Below are positions 55,359 to 63,892 of a stretch of 64,000 nt of DNA, in pieces; the first letter of the stretch is position 1, and the number at the start of each line of letters is the position of its first letter. A model generated the notes under the pieces. It was not told the DNA's origin and did no database searches. It saw only the letters and a program-made list of their open reading frames with translations. The DNA is from Fodinibius salsisoli. Lineage in GTDB: Bacteria; Bacteroidota; Rhodothermia; Balneolales; Balneolaceae. The translations under genes and the position numbers were made by a program. The stretch covers positions 243,463-307,462 of the forward strand of contig NZ_JAGGJA010000007.1 of the NCBI RefSeq assembly GCF_026229185.1. Reading direction: 5' to 3'.

Positions 55359-55610
55359 CTACTTTCTCTCTTTGGTATTTTCTTTCAAGAATTTTGTCAA
55401 TTCTTCTTTTTCGACTTTTCCATCAGCTAAATCGATCATTACAGCATACAAACCTTTTTTGTCAGCTTGCAGGCGATCGCCCTTAACGTACAGAAAGGTA
55501 TAAATCGCTACTAAAGCTGTTCTCTTGTTTCCATCGAATAATGGATGATTCTTACAAATGTGAAGTCCATAGGCTGCCACCACTTTACATGACCGCCCCT
55601 TATACGACAA
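55359..55610 (-). pseudogene. 5'-truncated Doc/Fic-type toxin fragment
   Basis: About 75 residues match the C-terminal part of Doc: NHPLFDGNKRTALVAIYTFL carries the Fic core HxFxDGNKR motif (here HPLFDGNKR), followed by a normal tail. Upstream of AAYGLHICKNH the family similarity stops, so about 50 residues of the N-terminus are missing. No Phd antitoxin is seen. It sits right after attC-like site 3 and in the reverse direction, so it is probably a cassette edge cut by recombination. Confidence 0.7.
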
Positions 55611-55686
55611 CAGTTATTTGAGAAACCCTTTAGCAGGTCATTTTCGACCTTGCAAAGGCATTTAAATATTAGTATATCACTGCCCT

Positions 55687-58581
55687 ATGGATACAAAAAC
55701 AGCCTCTGAGCAGGTTACGCTCTACACCGATGAACAAACGCGGCGGCTTTATGCTACCGATGCCTCCAGCTACCAGGAATTACCTGAAGCTGTCGCCTAC
55801 CCTAAGAACACTCAGGATATTATTGACCTCATCCAATATGCCCGGGCCAACAATACACCCGTTACCGCACGTGGGGCGGGCACCAGCCTGGCCGGACAGA
55901 CGACCGGCAATGGCATCATCATGGATATTGGCCGAAAGATGAACCGCATTGTCAATATTGATGCCCGGAAACAGACCGCGCATGTACAGCCCGGCGTCAT
56001 CCGCGATACGCTGAACCGGGAAGCGGCTGCTCATAGCCTTCTTTTTGGTCCGGATACCGCTACGACCAGCCGATGCATGATTGGCGGCATGATTGGCAAT
56101 AATTCGTGCGGACTTTTTTCCATCAAGCACAAAACCACTCGTGAGCATGTGCTCGAAATTGATGCCGTTCTCAGCGATGGCTCACGGGCGACTTTTAAGC
56201 CATTAAGTGAAGAAGAGCTCCAGCAAAAGATGGAGCTGGATAGCCTGGAAGGAGACATTTATCGCCAAATGGTTAGCCTGATTCGGGACCATAAAGAAAA
56301 AATACTGGCTAATTATCCACACCCGGAAGTGATCCGCCGGAATACCGGATATGCACTCGACCGGCTTTGCGAGATGGAACCGTTTACAGAAGGGGGACGT
56401 CCGTTCAACCTCGCCGAGCTGCTCTGTGGCAGTGAAGGGACCCTGGCCGTAACCGCCTCGGCCAAACTCAACCTCGTCCAAAGAGACCCTCACAGCATTC
56501 TTCTGACGCCCCAATTTTCCTCCATTCGGGCGGCAATGGAGGCCACGGTAGAAGCCGTTAAGATGGATCCGGCTGCCGTTGAACTCATTGATGATATCAT
56601 CCTGGATGCCACCAAGAACAACATCGAACAAAAGAAAAACCGCTTTTTTCTTGAAGGAGAACCCAAAGCCGTCCTGATTATTCAGTTTGATGGAGACGAT
56701 CCGAATCAGCTGCGGGCCAAAGCACAAGAGCTGGGCGACCGTCTAAAAACGCTCGGACTTAGCTCTTCTTCGCCGGTCATTACGGATCCTGAAAAAATTG
56801 ACCGTGTATGGGAGCTTCGAAAGGCAGGCCTGGGGCTTTTGATGGGGCTGGGGGCTGAGGGACGGACCCCCACCTTCTGCGAAGATACGGCCGTACGTGT
56901 GCCTGACCTGCCTGACTATGTTGATGACTTCCAGCGCATTCTCGATAAACACGATTCCAAGTGCGTGTTTTATGCGCACGCCTCTGTGGGCGAGCTACAT
57001 CTGCGTCCTGTTATCAACCTGAAGAAGGAGAAGGAAATTGAGAAAATGAAGGTCATGGCTGGCGAAATTGCTGATCTGGTCCGAAAATATCGGGGATCAC
57101 TTTCCGGCGAGCATGGCGACGGACGAACCCGTGCTCCCTATATCGAAAAGGTGCTGGGCTCTGAGATGATGCCTTTGCTTAAACAGGTTAAACAAATTTG
57201 GGATCCACAAAACCTGTTGAATCCCGGTAAAATTGTTGATCCCAAACCGATGGAGGCTGACCTTCGTTATTCTCCATCGTACCGGCCACCTGAAGTCAAC
57301 ACTACCTTTAACTGGCGTCGCGAAGAGGGTTTTGCCGATGCCGTTGAGCTTTGTAACGGGGCTGGAGTTTGTCGGAAGCTGGCTGACAGCGGCGGAACGA
57401 TGTGCCCCTCCTATATGGCCACCAAACGGGAAAAAGATTCGACGCGGGGCCGGGCCAACCTTTTCCGTCAACTATTTTCCGGTCGACAAGCCGAGGCTTT
57501 CCAATCCGAAGAACTCCGTGATGCCCTGGATCTCTGTCTCAGCTGTAAGGCCTGTAAGAGTGAATGTCCCGCCAATGTGGATATGGCTCGCATGAAAGCC
57601 GAGTTTATGCAGGGCTGGCACGAAGAGAACGGCATCTCCCTTCACGAACGCTTTTTTGGCCAGGCGGGCACGCTCTATCCGCTGGCTTCCCTGTTCCCGA
57701 AGCTTTCGAACTGGATGCTCAAACAACCGGTCGTAAAAGAACTTCTCCAGCAGTGGATTGGTATTGATAAACGACGAGACCTGCCGGCATTCGCTACCGA
57801 GACCTTCATGGATTGGTTTAGCAACAGATCCAATACTAATCGCCCGACGTCAAACGCAGAAGCCGGACGAAGTGTTGTGCTACTGATCGATATTTTTACC
57901 AATTACCACGACCCCGACATTGGCAAAGCGGCTGTTCAATTTTTAGAGGCTACCGGTCACCGGGTTATTGTTCCGGAGATTCATGAGCTGGGTCGCCCAC
58001 AGCTTTCCAAGGGCATGGTCGACCACGCCAAACAGGTACTGGATCAAAGCTTGCCAGTGCTGACTAATTATGCTGAACAAGGGTATCCCATCATCGGCCT
58101 GGAACCCTCTGAGCTGTTGACGTTGCGAGATGAATATTTGGATCTCTGCGATGATGACCAGCTGCCTGCTGCCCAGCAGGTTGCGGAGCAGAGTGTTACC
58201 TTCGAAGAGTTTGTAGCCTCTACTTTGCAGACAAACTCACCTCCCGGTACCTCCAACAAAGTTTATATTCACGGGCACTGCCACGCCAAAGCGCTTATTG
58301 GAAATACGGCTGTTGAGGATGCACTCCAAGCCGCCGGTTACGAGACCGAAATCCTACAAACCGGCTGTTGCGGAATGGCCGGCAGCTTTGGATACGAGGA
58401 AAATCACTATGAGGTCTCTATGGATATTGGCGAGCTCACGCTTTTTCCTGCGCTGCGTAAACTGCCGGATGATGCCCTCATCTGTGCACCCGGCTTTTCG
58501 TGCCGTCATCAGATTAATGATGGCGTTGATCGAAAGGCTGTTCATCCGGCTGAGCTTGTGGCCAAAAGTCTAACCACCTAA
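55687..58581 (+). CDS. Large FAD/Fe-S oxidoreductase, D-lactate/2-hydroxyacid-dehydrogenase-like
   Basis: 964 residues. The N-terminal PCMH-type FAD domain (about 25-215; RGAGTSLAGQTTGNG) is followed by an FAD-oxidase C domain (about 230-535; FYAHASVGELHLRP and SGEHGDGRTRAPY). A ferredoxin-like part (CNGAGVCRK, then CLSCKACKSECPANVD) and a C-terminal cysteine-rich GlpC-like module (GHCHAKAL, GCCGMAGSFGYE) follow. Such fused proteins oxidise D-lactate, glycolate or D-2-hydroxyglutarate and feed quinones. It lies right after the cassette array. Confidence 0.92.
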   Translation: MDTKTASEQVTLYTDEQTRRLYATDASSYQELPEAVAYPKNTQDIIDLIQYARANNTPVTARGAGTSLAGQTTGNGIIMDIGRKMNRIVNIDARKQTAHVQPGVIRDTLNREAAAHSLLFGPDTATTSRCMIGGMIGNNSCGLFSIKHKTTREHVLEIDAVLSDGSRATFKPLSEEELQQKMELDSLEGDIYRQMVSLIRDHKEKILANYPHPEVIRRNTGYALDRLCEMEPFTEGGRPFNLAELLCGSEGTLAVTASAKLNLVQRDPHSILLTPQFSSIRAAMEATVEAVKMDPAAVELIDDIILDATKNNIEQKKNRFFLEGEPKAVLIIQFDGDDPNQLRAKAQELGDRLKTLGLSSSSPVITDPEKIDRVWELRKAGLGLLMGLGAEGRTPTFCEDTAVRVPDLPDYVDDFQRILDKHDSKCVFYAHASVGELHLRPVINLKKEKEIEKMKVMAGEIADLVRKYRGSLSGEHGDGRTRAPYIEKVLGSEMMPLLKQVKQIWDPQNLLNPGKIVDPKPMEADLRYSPSYRPPEVNTTFNWRREEGFADAVELCNGAGVCRKLADSGGTMCPSYMATKREKDSTRGRANLFRQLFSGRQAEAFQSEELRDALDLCLSCKACKSECPANVDMARMKAEFMQGWHEENGISLHERFFGQAGTLYPLASLFPKLSNWMLKQPVVKELLQQWIGIDKRRDLPAFATETFMDWFSNRSNTNRPTSNAEAGRSVVLLIDIFTNYHDPDIGKAAVQFLEATGHRVIVPEIHELGRPQLSKGMVDHAKQVLDQSLPVLTNYAEQGYPIIGLEPSELLTLRDEYLDLCDDDQLPAAQQVAEQSVTFEEFVASTLQTNSPPGTSNKVYIHGHCHAKALIGNTAVEDALQAAGYETEILQTGCCGMAGSFGYEENHYEVSMDIGELTLFPALRKLPDDALICAPGFSCRHQINDGVDRKAVHPAELVAKSLTT

Positions 58582-58622
58582 ATTCTTATTATAAGGTCTC
58601 TTAAAAATTATCCTATTTGAGT

Positions 58623-59621
58623 ATGAATTTTAGCCGTAAAGACTTTCTCCGTGCTTCCCTTCTTTCGTCAGCGGGTCTGTTTCCAGGATTAAATACTTTT
58701 GGGGAAGGCACAACACAAAATAAACCACCCTATCCGCATAGCCGCAACCAAGAACAGACAGCATACAGCATTTCTGTTTTTTCCAAGCACCTCCAGTGGC
58801 TGGATTACCCCAAGATGGCAAAAACAGCGGCCGACTTAGGTTTTGATGGCATTGACCTGACCGTTCGTCCCGGTGGACACGTATTGCCTGAAAATGCGGA
58901 GCGCGACCTGCCCAAAGCCGTAGCAGCTGTTCGCGATGAAGGACTTGAAGTCTACATGATCAGCACGGCCATTAGCGATCCGGATGATCCACATACAAAG
59001 CCCATCCTTAAAACAGCTGGCGAGCTGGGTATTGGTCATTATCGCACCGACTGGTTTCCCTATGATACAGCAAAGAGCATTGAGCAGAATCTGGATATCT
59101 TTGCTTCCAAACTAAGCCGCCTTGCCGAAATCAACGAGCAATATGGTATTCAGGGTGATTATCAAAATCACGCTGGTGCAAGTTTTGGTTCTTCCATCTG
59201 GGACCTGTGGGTGGTGCTAAACGAATTGAATTCCGAATGGATTGGCTCTCAGTATGATATCCGCCATTCCACGGTAGAAGGCGTCCATTCATGGGAAAAC
59301 GACTTTTCAGCCATTCATCCCTATATTGGCACGCTGGATATTAAAGATTTTCATTGGCAAAAAACGGATGACGGTAGCTGGCATGAACAGAATGTACCCC
59401 TGGGCCAAGGAATGGTCAACTTTCCACAGTACTTCAGGCTGCTCAAAAAACACAGAGTATATGCCCCCATTTCTATTCATTACGAGTATGATCTCGGCGG
59501 AGCCAATCACGGAGCCACCACCCTGAATATAGCTGAGGAAGAAGTGCTCTCAGCCCTAAAACAAGACCTCAACACCCTGGATGGCTGGCTCAAAGAAGCG
59601 GGGCTGGATAGAATAAGCTAA
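58623..59621 (+). CDS. Sugar phosphate isomerase/epimerase-like protein with an N-terminal export signal
   Basis: 333 residues from the ATG at 58623. FSRKDFLRASLLSSAGLFPG resembles a Tat signal, but with RK instead of the twin arginine. The remainder is a xylose-isomerase-like TIM barrel: GFDGIDLTVRPGGHVLPE, the YGIQGDYQNHAG metal-site block and SIHYEYDLGG. Substrate is unknown; it is probably periplasmic. It follows the oxidase by about 40 bases and may share its operon. Confidence 0.85.
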   Translation: MNFSRKDFLRASLLSSAGLFPGLNTFGEGTTQNKPPYPHSRNQEQTAYSISVFSKHLQWLDYPKMAKTAADLGFDGIDLTVRPGGHVLPENAERDLPKAVAAVRDEGLEVYMISTAISDPDDPHTKPILKTAGELGIGHYRTDWFPYDTAKSIEQNLDIFASKLSRLAEINEQYGIQGDYQNHAGASFGSSIWDLWVVLNELNSEWIGSQYDIRHSTVEGVHSWENDFSAIHPYIGTLDIKDFHWQKTDDGSWHEQNVPLGQGMVNFPQYFRLLKKHRVYAPISIHYEYDLGGANHGATTLNIAEEEVLSALKQDLNTLDGWLKEAGLDRIS

Positions 59622-60285
59622 AATTTATGAAAATTGATCCTTGCACACCTTAGTACGGACACGCAAGAGGGTGACGGATAAGGCCCCTCCACGTATTCGT
59701 AGTAGTACTGTTTTGCCTCAATGCGTCATTAATAGATGAGTCCATGACTTGTATTATCTTATTACTATTTTTCTTTGATGAAAAAAGTAATCAAAAAAAT
59801 CATCGGCCCCGTGGAATCCTCCGATTCCTCGGAAGGCCAAGAAGAGGCATTCCACAGGACAGGCTGAGAATTATGACCCGCTCCGGTCTCGGATGGGATC
59901 ATCCTTCCCCTTCGCCCATGATTCGTTAGGCCGGAAATAGAATCAAAAGCACCTATGCCTCAAGAAGAGACCAATCGGCCTACGAAAGGGAAGGGGGACA
60001 AGATGTATGAAACCCTCTCATTGTCATTTCGATTCCGACTACTGTCGGGGGAGAAATCTTCTACTCTTTGAGCTTTTTGCTTTGAGAGTAAAAGATCTCT
60101 CCCGTTGGTCGAGATGACGGTGTGGAGCATATTAAAGATGTTGCTTGATTCCCATTCGCGGCCTTCTCAGCCTTGGGGTTTTACGAGCCCCGGTTCTGCT
60201 GGTTCCGAGGCTTCAGAAGGGTCAAGCCCCCGTATGGACGGGGCACGGCAAAAGGTGGAAAAATTCAGGCTATAAGGGCAAAAAG
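59622..60285. other. 664-base repeat-rich gap, no gene seen
   Basis: Short open frames here have no family likeness. The first 400 bases contain a T-rich tract and a GTTAGGC at 59925-59931 without a partner half. The middle holds inverted repeat copy 4, and the last 130 bases resemble GC-rich dispersed repeats of Bacteroidota. I see no promoter or RNA gene that I can support. Confidence 0.5.
60023..60118. repeat. Inverted repeat (copy 4, related type)
   Basis: GTCATTTCGA...GGGGGAGAAATCTT and, 30 bases on, AAGATCTCTCCC...GGTCGAGATGAC form two arms of an imperfect palindrome. This is the same style as intergenic repeats common in Bacteroidota genomes. Confidence 0.65.
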
Positions 60286-60663
60286 CTATTCTTTTTCAAT
60301 AGGATATCCGGCTTCGGTCCATGACCGGAATCCACCGGCCAACGACTTTACATTACTATAACCCATCTTTTGGAGGCTGTCGGCAGCCAGGGCTGAACGA
60401 AAACCGCCCCCACAATAAAGAATGATCTCTTCGTCAATATTGGGATACTCCGTCTCTATATCACGTTCGATGATACCCTTCCCGAGGTAACTTGCTCCCG
60501 CGATATGCGACTTTCTCCATTCATCCTGCTCACGAACATCCAGCAGTACGAAGTTTTCCTCATCCTCAAGCTTTTCCTTCACTGCATCCGGAGTAATCTC
60601 TTCGATGCGCGTCTTAGCATCGTCAACAAGTGTCACAAATCGATCGGAATGATGTTTTCCCAT
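60286..60663 (-). CDS. Rhodanese-like domain protein
   Basis: 125 residues. VLLDVREQDEWRKSHIAGASYLGKG leads to the active-site loop LYCGGGFRSALAADSL, with the catalytic Cys present, so the protein should be sulfurtransferase- or phosphatase-like. Single domain, cytoplasmic. Ends about 170 bases before recN's stop on the same strand. Confidence 0.92.
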   Translation of the reverse strand: MGKHHSDRFVTLVDDAKTRIEEITPDAVKEKLEDEENFVLLDVREQDEWRKSHIAGASYLGKGIIERDIETEYPNIDEEIILYCGGGFRSALAADSLQKMGYSNVKSLAGGFRSWTEAGYPIEKE

Positions 60664-60796
60664 AATAATTTATTGTTTTAGCTACTAATCTGAACAGATG
60701 TAAACCGGGAAAAAGGTGAATAATTCCTTATAAAACTCAAACTGTCTATCGCAAGCGACTCGCTTCTGTGATCTATCGCACGAGCGGACCTCTTAG

Positions 60797-60824
60797 ACCC
60801 TGAAACAAATTCAGGGTGACAAGG
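60797..60824. repeat. Copy 5 of the dispersed intergenic repeat family
   Basis: CCCTGAAACAAATTCAGGGTGACAAGG, a small palindrome-like copy of the TTCAG.ATGACA phrase, just before the recN stop side. Confidence 0.55.
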
Positions 60825-60829
60825 CACAG

Positions 60830-62542
60830 TTAATTTGTAAAGGTATTCTTCTCAATAAGTTCCCGTGCACTTCTGAGGGCTGCATCCGTGATATCTTCAC
60901 CGCTCATCAGACCTGCCACTTCTGTGATATGCTCGTTATCCCCAAGGGGAACAATACGTGATACGGTTCGACCCTTCTCTTCCACCTTTTGCACTTTGTA
61001 ATGCTTGTGCGCCTGGCTGGCAATCTGTGGCTGGTGGGTGATAGCCATAATCTGGCACTTTTGCGCAAGTCGCCGCATGGTACGCCCTACCTTTTCGGAT
61101 ATCTCTCCGCTGATGCCGGTATCAATTTCGTCAAAAATCATGACCGGGAGACTTTGTTCGCGGGCGATAATCGATTTAAGGGCCAACATCACGCGGCTGA
61201 TCTCTCCACCGGAGGCAATCTTGGCCAGCGGCTTGGGCTCTTCTCCTTTATTGGTAGAAATATACAGGCTAACCTCATCGCACCCGTGCTCGGTACATTC
61301 CACCGGCTGCCCTTCAGCCGTAATCCATCCCCGCTCTTCGGAGACCACCAACCAGTCCACCCGGACCTTGAACTCAGCATGCGGTATCCCTAAATCACTC
61401 AGTTCTTCTTCGACCTGTCGACTGACTCGCTCGCCCACTTTTTGCCGGGCTGAATGTAACTTTTGAGCCACGTTTGCCAGCGTCTGGGCCTGGTCTTCAA
61501 TCTTTGCTTCCATCTTTTCGATCTCCAGATCAAAGTTTTCTGCCAGGCTTAGTTCTTTACGAATTTCATGCAGATACTCGATAAGATCCGGGATACTTCT
61601 CTGATATTTCTTTTGAAGCCGGTTCAGCTCGTTCTGACGGCTTCGGAGTTCCTCCAGTCGATTCGGATTAAACTCAATCCGGCTTCGATAGCGCTCCGCA
61701 AACTGTACGGTCTCCTGTATCGTAATCCGGGCCGATGAAATCTCGTCAAGATAATTTGCAAACTCGGGCTCTATGCGACTCAAGTCTTCAAGATGCAGCT
61801 TAATTTGGTTCAGCAATCCAACCGCATTAAGTTCATCCTCCTGTCCAATTTTGACAATTGAAGATGCTTTCTGGTCGAGCTCTTCGGCATTATCCAACAG
61901 GTGCATTTCGGTCTCCAGCTCTTCTTCCTCGTTGGGATCCAGATCAGCATCATCCAACTCCTGTACCTGAAAACGAAAAAGCTCAACTTTCTCCTCCAGC
62001 TCTCGTTCGCGTTTCTTCAGCTTCCGCAGCTCCTTCCGCAAGCTCACCATCTTTTCGTACTCCTGCCGGTACGCCTGCTTCTTCGCTACAATATGCTCAA
62101 AGCCGTCGATTACATTCCGGTGATTCTCCTCCTTGAGCAACAACTGGTGATCGTGCTGCCCGTGCAGATCCACCAGGTAATTCCCTACCTGTCGTAATAC
62201 GGAAATGGTGACCGGAGTATCATTGATAAATCCACGACTGCCGGAGGACCGGATTTCGCGCCGCAGTATCAACTCGGGACGAACTTCTACCGCATTTTCT
62301 TCCAATAGTTTTTCAATCTCTGGATGCTTCCCTACCGATAAAATAGCCTCTGTAATGGCTTTATCAGATCCCTGGCGTATTACCTCGGTATCGGCACGCT
62401 CTCCCAATATCATGTTCAGGGCGCCAATGATAATGGATTTTCCGGCCCCGGTCTGACCCGTAAGAATATTCAGCCCTTCCTCGAATGAAACTTCAAGCTC
62501 GTCGATCAGGGCAAAGTCTTTAATGTAAAGTGATTGTATCAT
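60830..62542 (-). CDS. recN: DNA repair protein RecN
   Basis: 570 residues. SMC-like: Walker A ILTGQTGAGKSIIIGALNM at the N-terminus, coiled coils (about 160-230 and 300-380) around a hinge, the ABC signature in ASGGEISRVMLALKS and Walker B VMIFDEIDTGISG, then ITHQPQIASQAH. It organises DNA ends in double-strand break repair. Confidence 0.95.
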   Translation of the reverse strand: MIQSLYIKDFALIDELEVSFEEGLNILTGQTGAGKSIIIGALNMILGERADTEVIRQGSDKAITEAILSVGKHPEIEKLLEENAVEVRPELILRREIRSSGSRGFINDTPVTISVLRQVGNYLVDLHGQHDHQLLLKEENHRNVIDGFEHIVAKKQAYRQEYEKMVSLRKELRKLKKRERELEEKVELFRFQVQELDDADLDPNEEEELETEMHLLDNAEELDQKASSIVKIGQEDELNAVGLLNQIKLHLEDLSRIEPEFANYLDEISSARITIQETVQFAERYRSRIEFNPNRLEELRSRQNELNRLQKKYQRSIPDLIEYLHEIRKELSLAENFDLEIEKMEAKIEDQAQTLANVAQKLHSARQKVGERVSRQVEEELSDLGIPHAEFKVRVDWLVVSEERGWITAEGQPVECTEHGCDEVSLYISTNKGEEPKPLAKIASGGEISRVMLALKSIIAREQSLPVMIFDEIDTGISGEISEKVGRTMRRLAQKCQIMAITHQPQIASQAHKHYKVQKVEEKGRTVSRIVPLGDNEHITEVAGLMSGEDITDAALRSARELIEKNTFTN

Positions 62543-62667
62543 AGTCCGTTATTCATTTTGATCGGCGCATGCAATGTACAAAGCAACAGGCAAAATTTCT
62601 GCGTTCCCTTATATTTTTAACAATACAATAATTGGATCTTTATGGGCATATCCTTATCAAAGATAAA

Positions 62668-62690
62668 AGGCCCCCGTAAACGGAGGCCTA
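62668..62690 (-). terminator. Terminator-like hairpin upstream of recN
   Basis: AGGCCTCCG pairs with CGGGGGCCT around TTTA (read on the minus strand), followed by TTTTATC. It lies about 125 bases upstream of the recN start on the recN strand, so it could be an attenuator in the leader or end a short upstream transcript. Confidence 0.45.
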
Positions 62691-62731
62691 ATTCCTTTGC
62701 GCTTGTAGTCTGTCTTAATGAAGAGTCATAG

Positions 62732-62773
62732 GTAAGTACCTTTTACGAGTAAATCCTTACAAAAAAATTTAAA
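62732..62773 (+). promoter_or_regulatory. Conserved dyad plus A/T block, copy B
   Basis: GTAAG, 19 bases, CTTAC, then the same 23-base AAATCCTTAC...TTTAAA block as copy A at 26482-26523. Here it is 50 bases upstream of rluD and points in the same direction as the gene. Confidence 0.5.
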
Positions 62774-62822
62774 AAAATTATATCTTGAGCGTTTCCTCTC
62801 ATAATCACCCCTAACAACCTGT

Positions 62823-63833
62823 ATGAGCAATAAAAAAGAACAAGAGTTTAAAGAATATCACTTCAAAGTACCCGCCGGACATACGACCGGCATGCGATTG
62901 GATAAATATATTGCGTCTTTTGTGCAGAACGTCTCGCGTACCAAAGTGCAAAAAGCAATTGAGGGAGAATACGTAACGGTCAATGGCAAGGTGGAAAAAT
63001 CATCCTATAACATGGAGCCGGGCGACCAGATTGACATCCATCTCCCCATCCCCAAGCCGCCGGAAGTGACCGCCGAAAAGATGGATTTGGATATTGTCTA
63101 TGAGGATGACGACCTAATCATTGTTAACAAAAAAGCCGGGCGCGTGGTCCACCCTGCTTACGGCAACTGGACAGGAACGCTGGTAAGTGGACTTATGTGG
63201 CACACCGATCAACTTTCCGAGCCCGACAGTAAACATATTCGCCCTGGCATTGTGCACCGACTGGATAAAGATACCAGTGGCATTCTGGTGGTTGCAAAAA
63301 ATGACGAAACACACCGCGTGCTCAGCGAATATTTTCGCACCAAAGATATTGAACGCACCTACTGGGCCATCGTCTGGGGCACACCTGACAATAAAGAAGG
63401 GACCATTACCGGTGATATCGGTCGAAGCCGGAGCGACCGCAAGAAAATGGCCGTGCTGCCCGACGGCAAAGGCAAACACGCCACAACGCACTACAAAGTG
63501 CTGGAATACTTCGATCACCTAAGCCTGCTGGAACTCAAGCTTGAAACAGGCCGTACGCATCAGATCCGCGTGCACCTGGCTAATGAAAACCACTGGGTGC
63601 TTGGAGACCAAAAGTATGGCGGTGATTCAGTACGCTATGGCGCAAATACCGGAAGCCGAAAACAGATGTTCAACAATATTATGGCTAAGTTGCAGCGCCA
63701 GTGCCTGCATGCTAAAACGCTGGGGTTTGAGCATCCTACAACCGGCGAAATGGTCGAATTTGATTCAGACCTTCCGGAAGACTTTGCTCATACCCTCGAA
63801 AAGCTGCGCCAAAACTGTAAGCCAACGCTTTAG
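62823..63833 (+). CDS. rluD: Pseudouridine synthase RluD family
   Basis: 336 residues. N-terminal S4 domain (RLDKYIASFVQNVSRTKVQKAIEGEYVTVNG) and catalytic domain with IVHRLDKDTSGILVVAK (catalytic Asp) and ETGRTHQIRVHL. Length and motif order match RluD, which modifies 23S rRNA U1911/1915/1917-type sites. The stop codon overlaps the start of a heptamer repeat. Confidence 0.94.
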   Translation: MSNKKEQEFKEYHFKVPAGHTTGMRLDKYIASFVQNVSRTKVQKAIEGEYVTVNGKVEKSSYNMEPGDQIDIHLPIPKPPEVTAEKMDLDIVYEDDDLIIVNKKAGRVVHPAYGNWTGTLVSGLMWHTDQLSEPDSKHIRPGIVHRLDKDTSGILVVAKNDETHRVLSEYFRTKDIERTYWAIVWGTPDNKEGTITGDIGRSRSDRKKMAVLPDGKGKHATTHYKVLEYFDHLSLLELKLETGRTHQIRVHLANENHWVLGDQKYGGDSVRYGANTGSRKQMFNNIMAKLQRQCLHAKTLGFEHPTTGEMVEFDSDLPEDFAHTLEKLRQNCKPTL

Positions 63834-63873
63834 CAGTTAGCAGTTAGCAGTTAGCAGTTAGCAGTTAGCAGTT
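63832..63873 (+). repeat. Six tandem copies of a seven-base unit AGCAGTT
   Basis: Exact copies covering 42 bases, starting in the stop codon of rluD. About 20 bases before the IS3-like end. Copy number could vary by slippage. Confidence 0.95.
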
Positions 63874-63892
63874 TGGAATTGCTACAAAAAAA

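Noticed and set aside
59925..59931. GTTAGGC core box as another attC
   Set aside because: No complementary left half and no palindromic arms nearby.
59744..60361. Short open frames in the gap before the rhodanese
   Set aside because: Composition matches the repeats that fill this gap; such frames are known artefacts of dispersed repeats.
63832..63873. Possible CRISPR-like repeat
   Set aside because: The units are seven bases with no spacers, so it is a simple tandem repeat.
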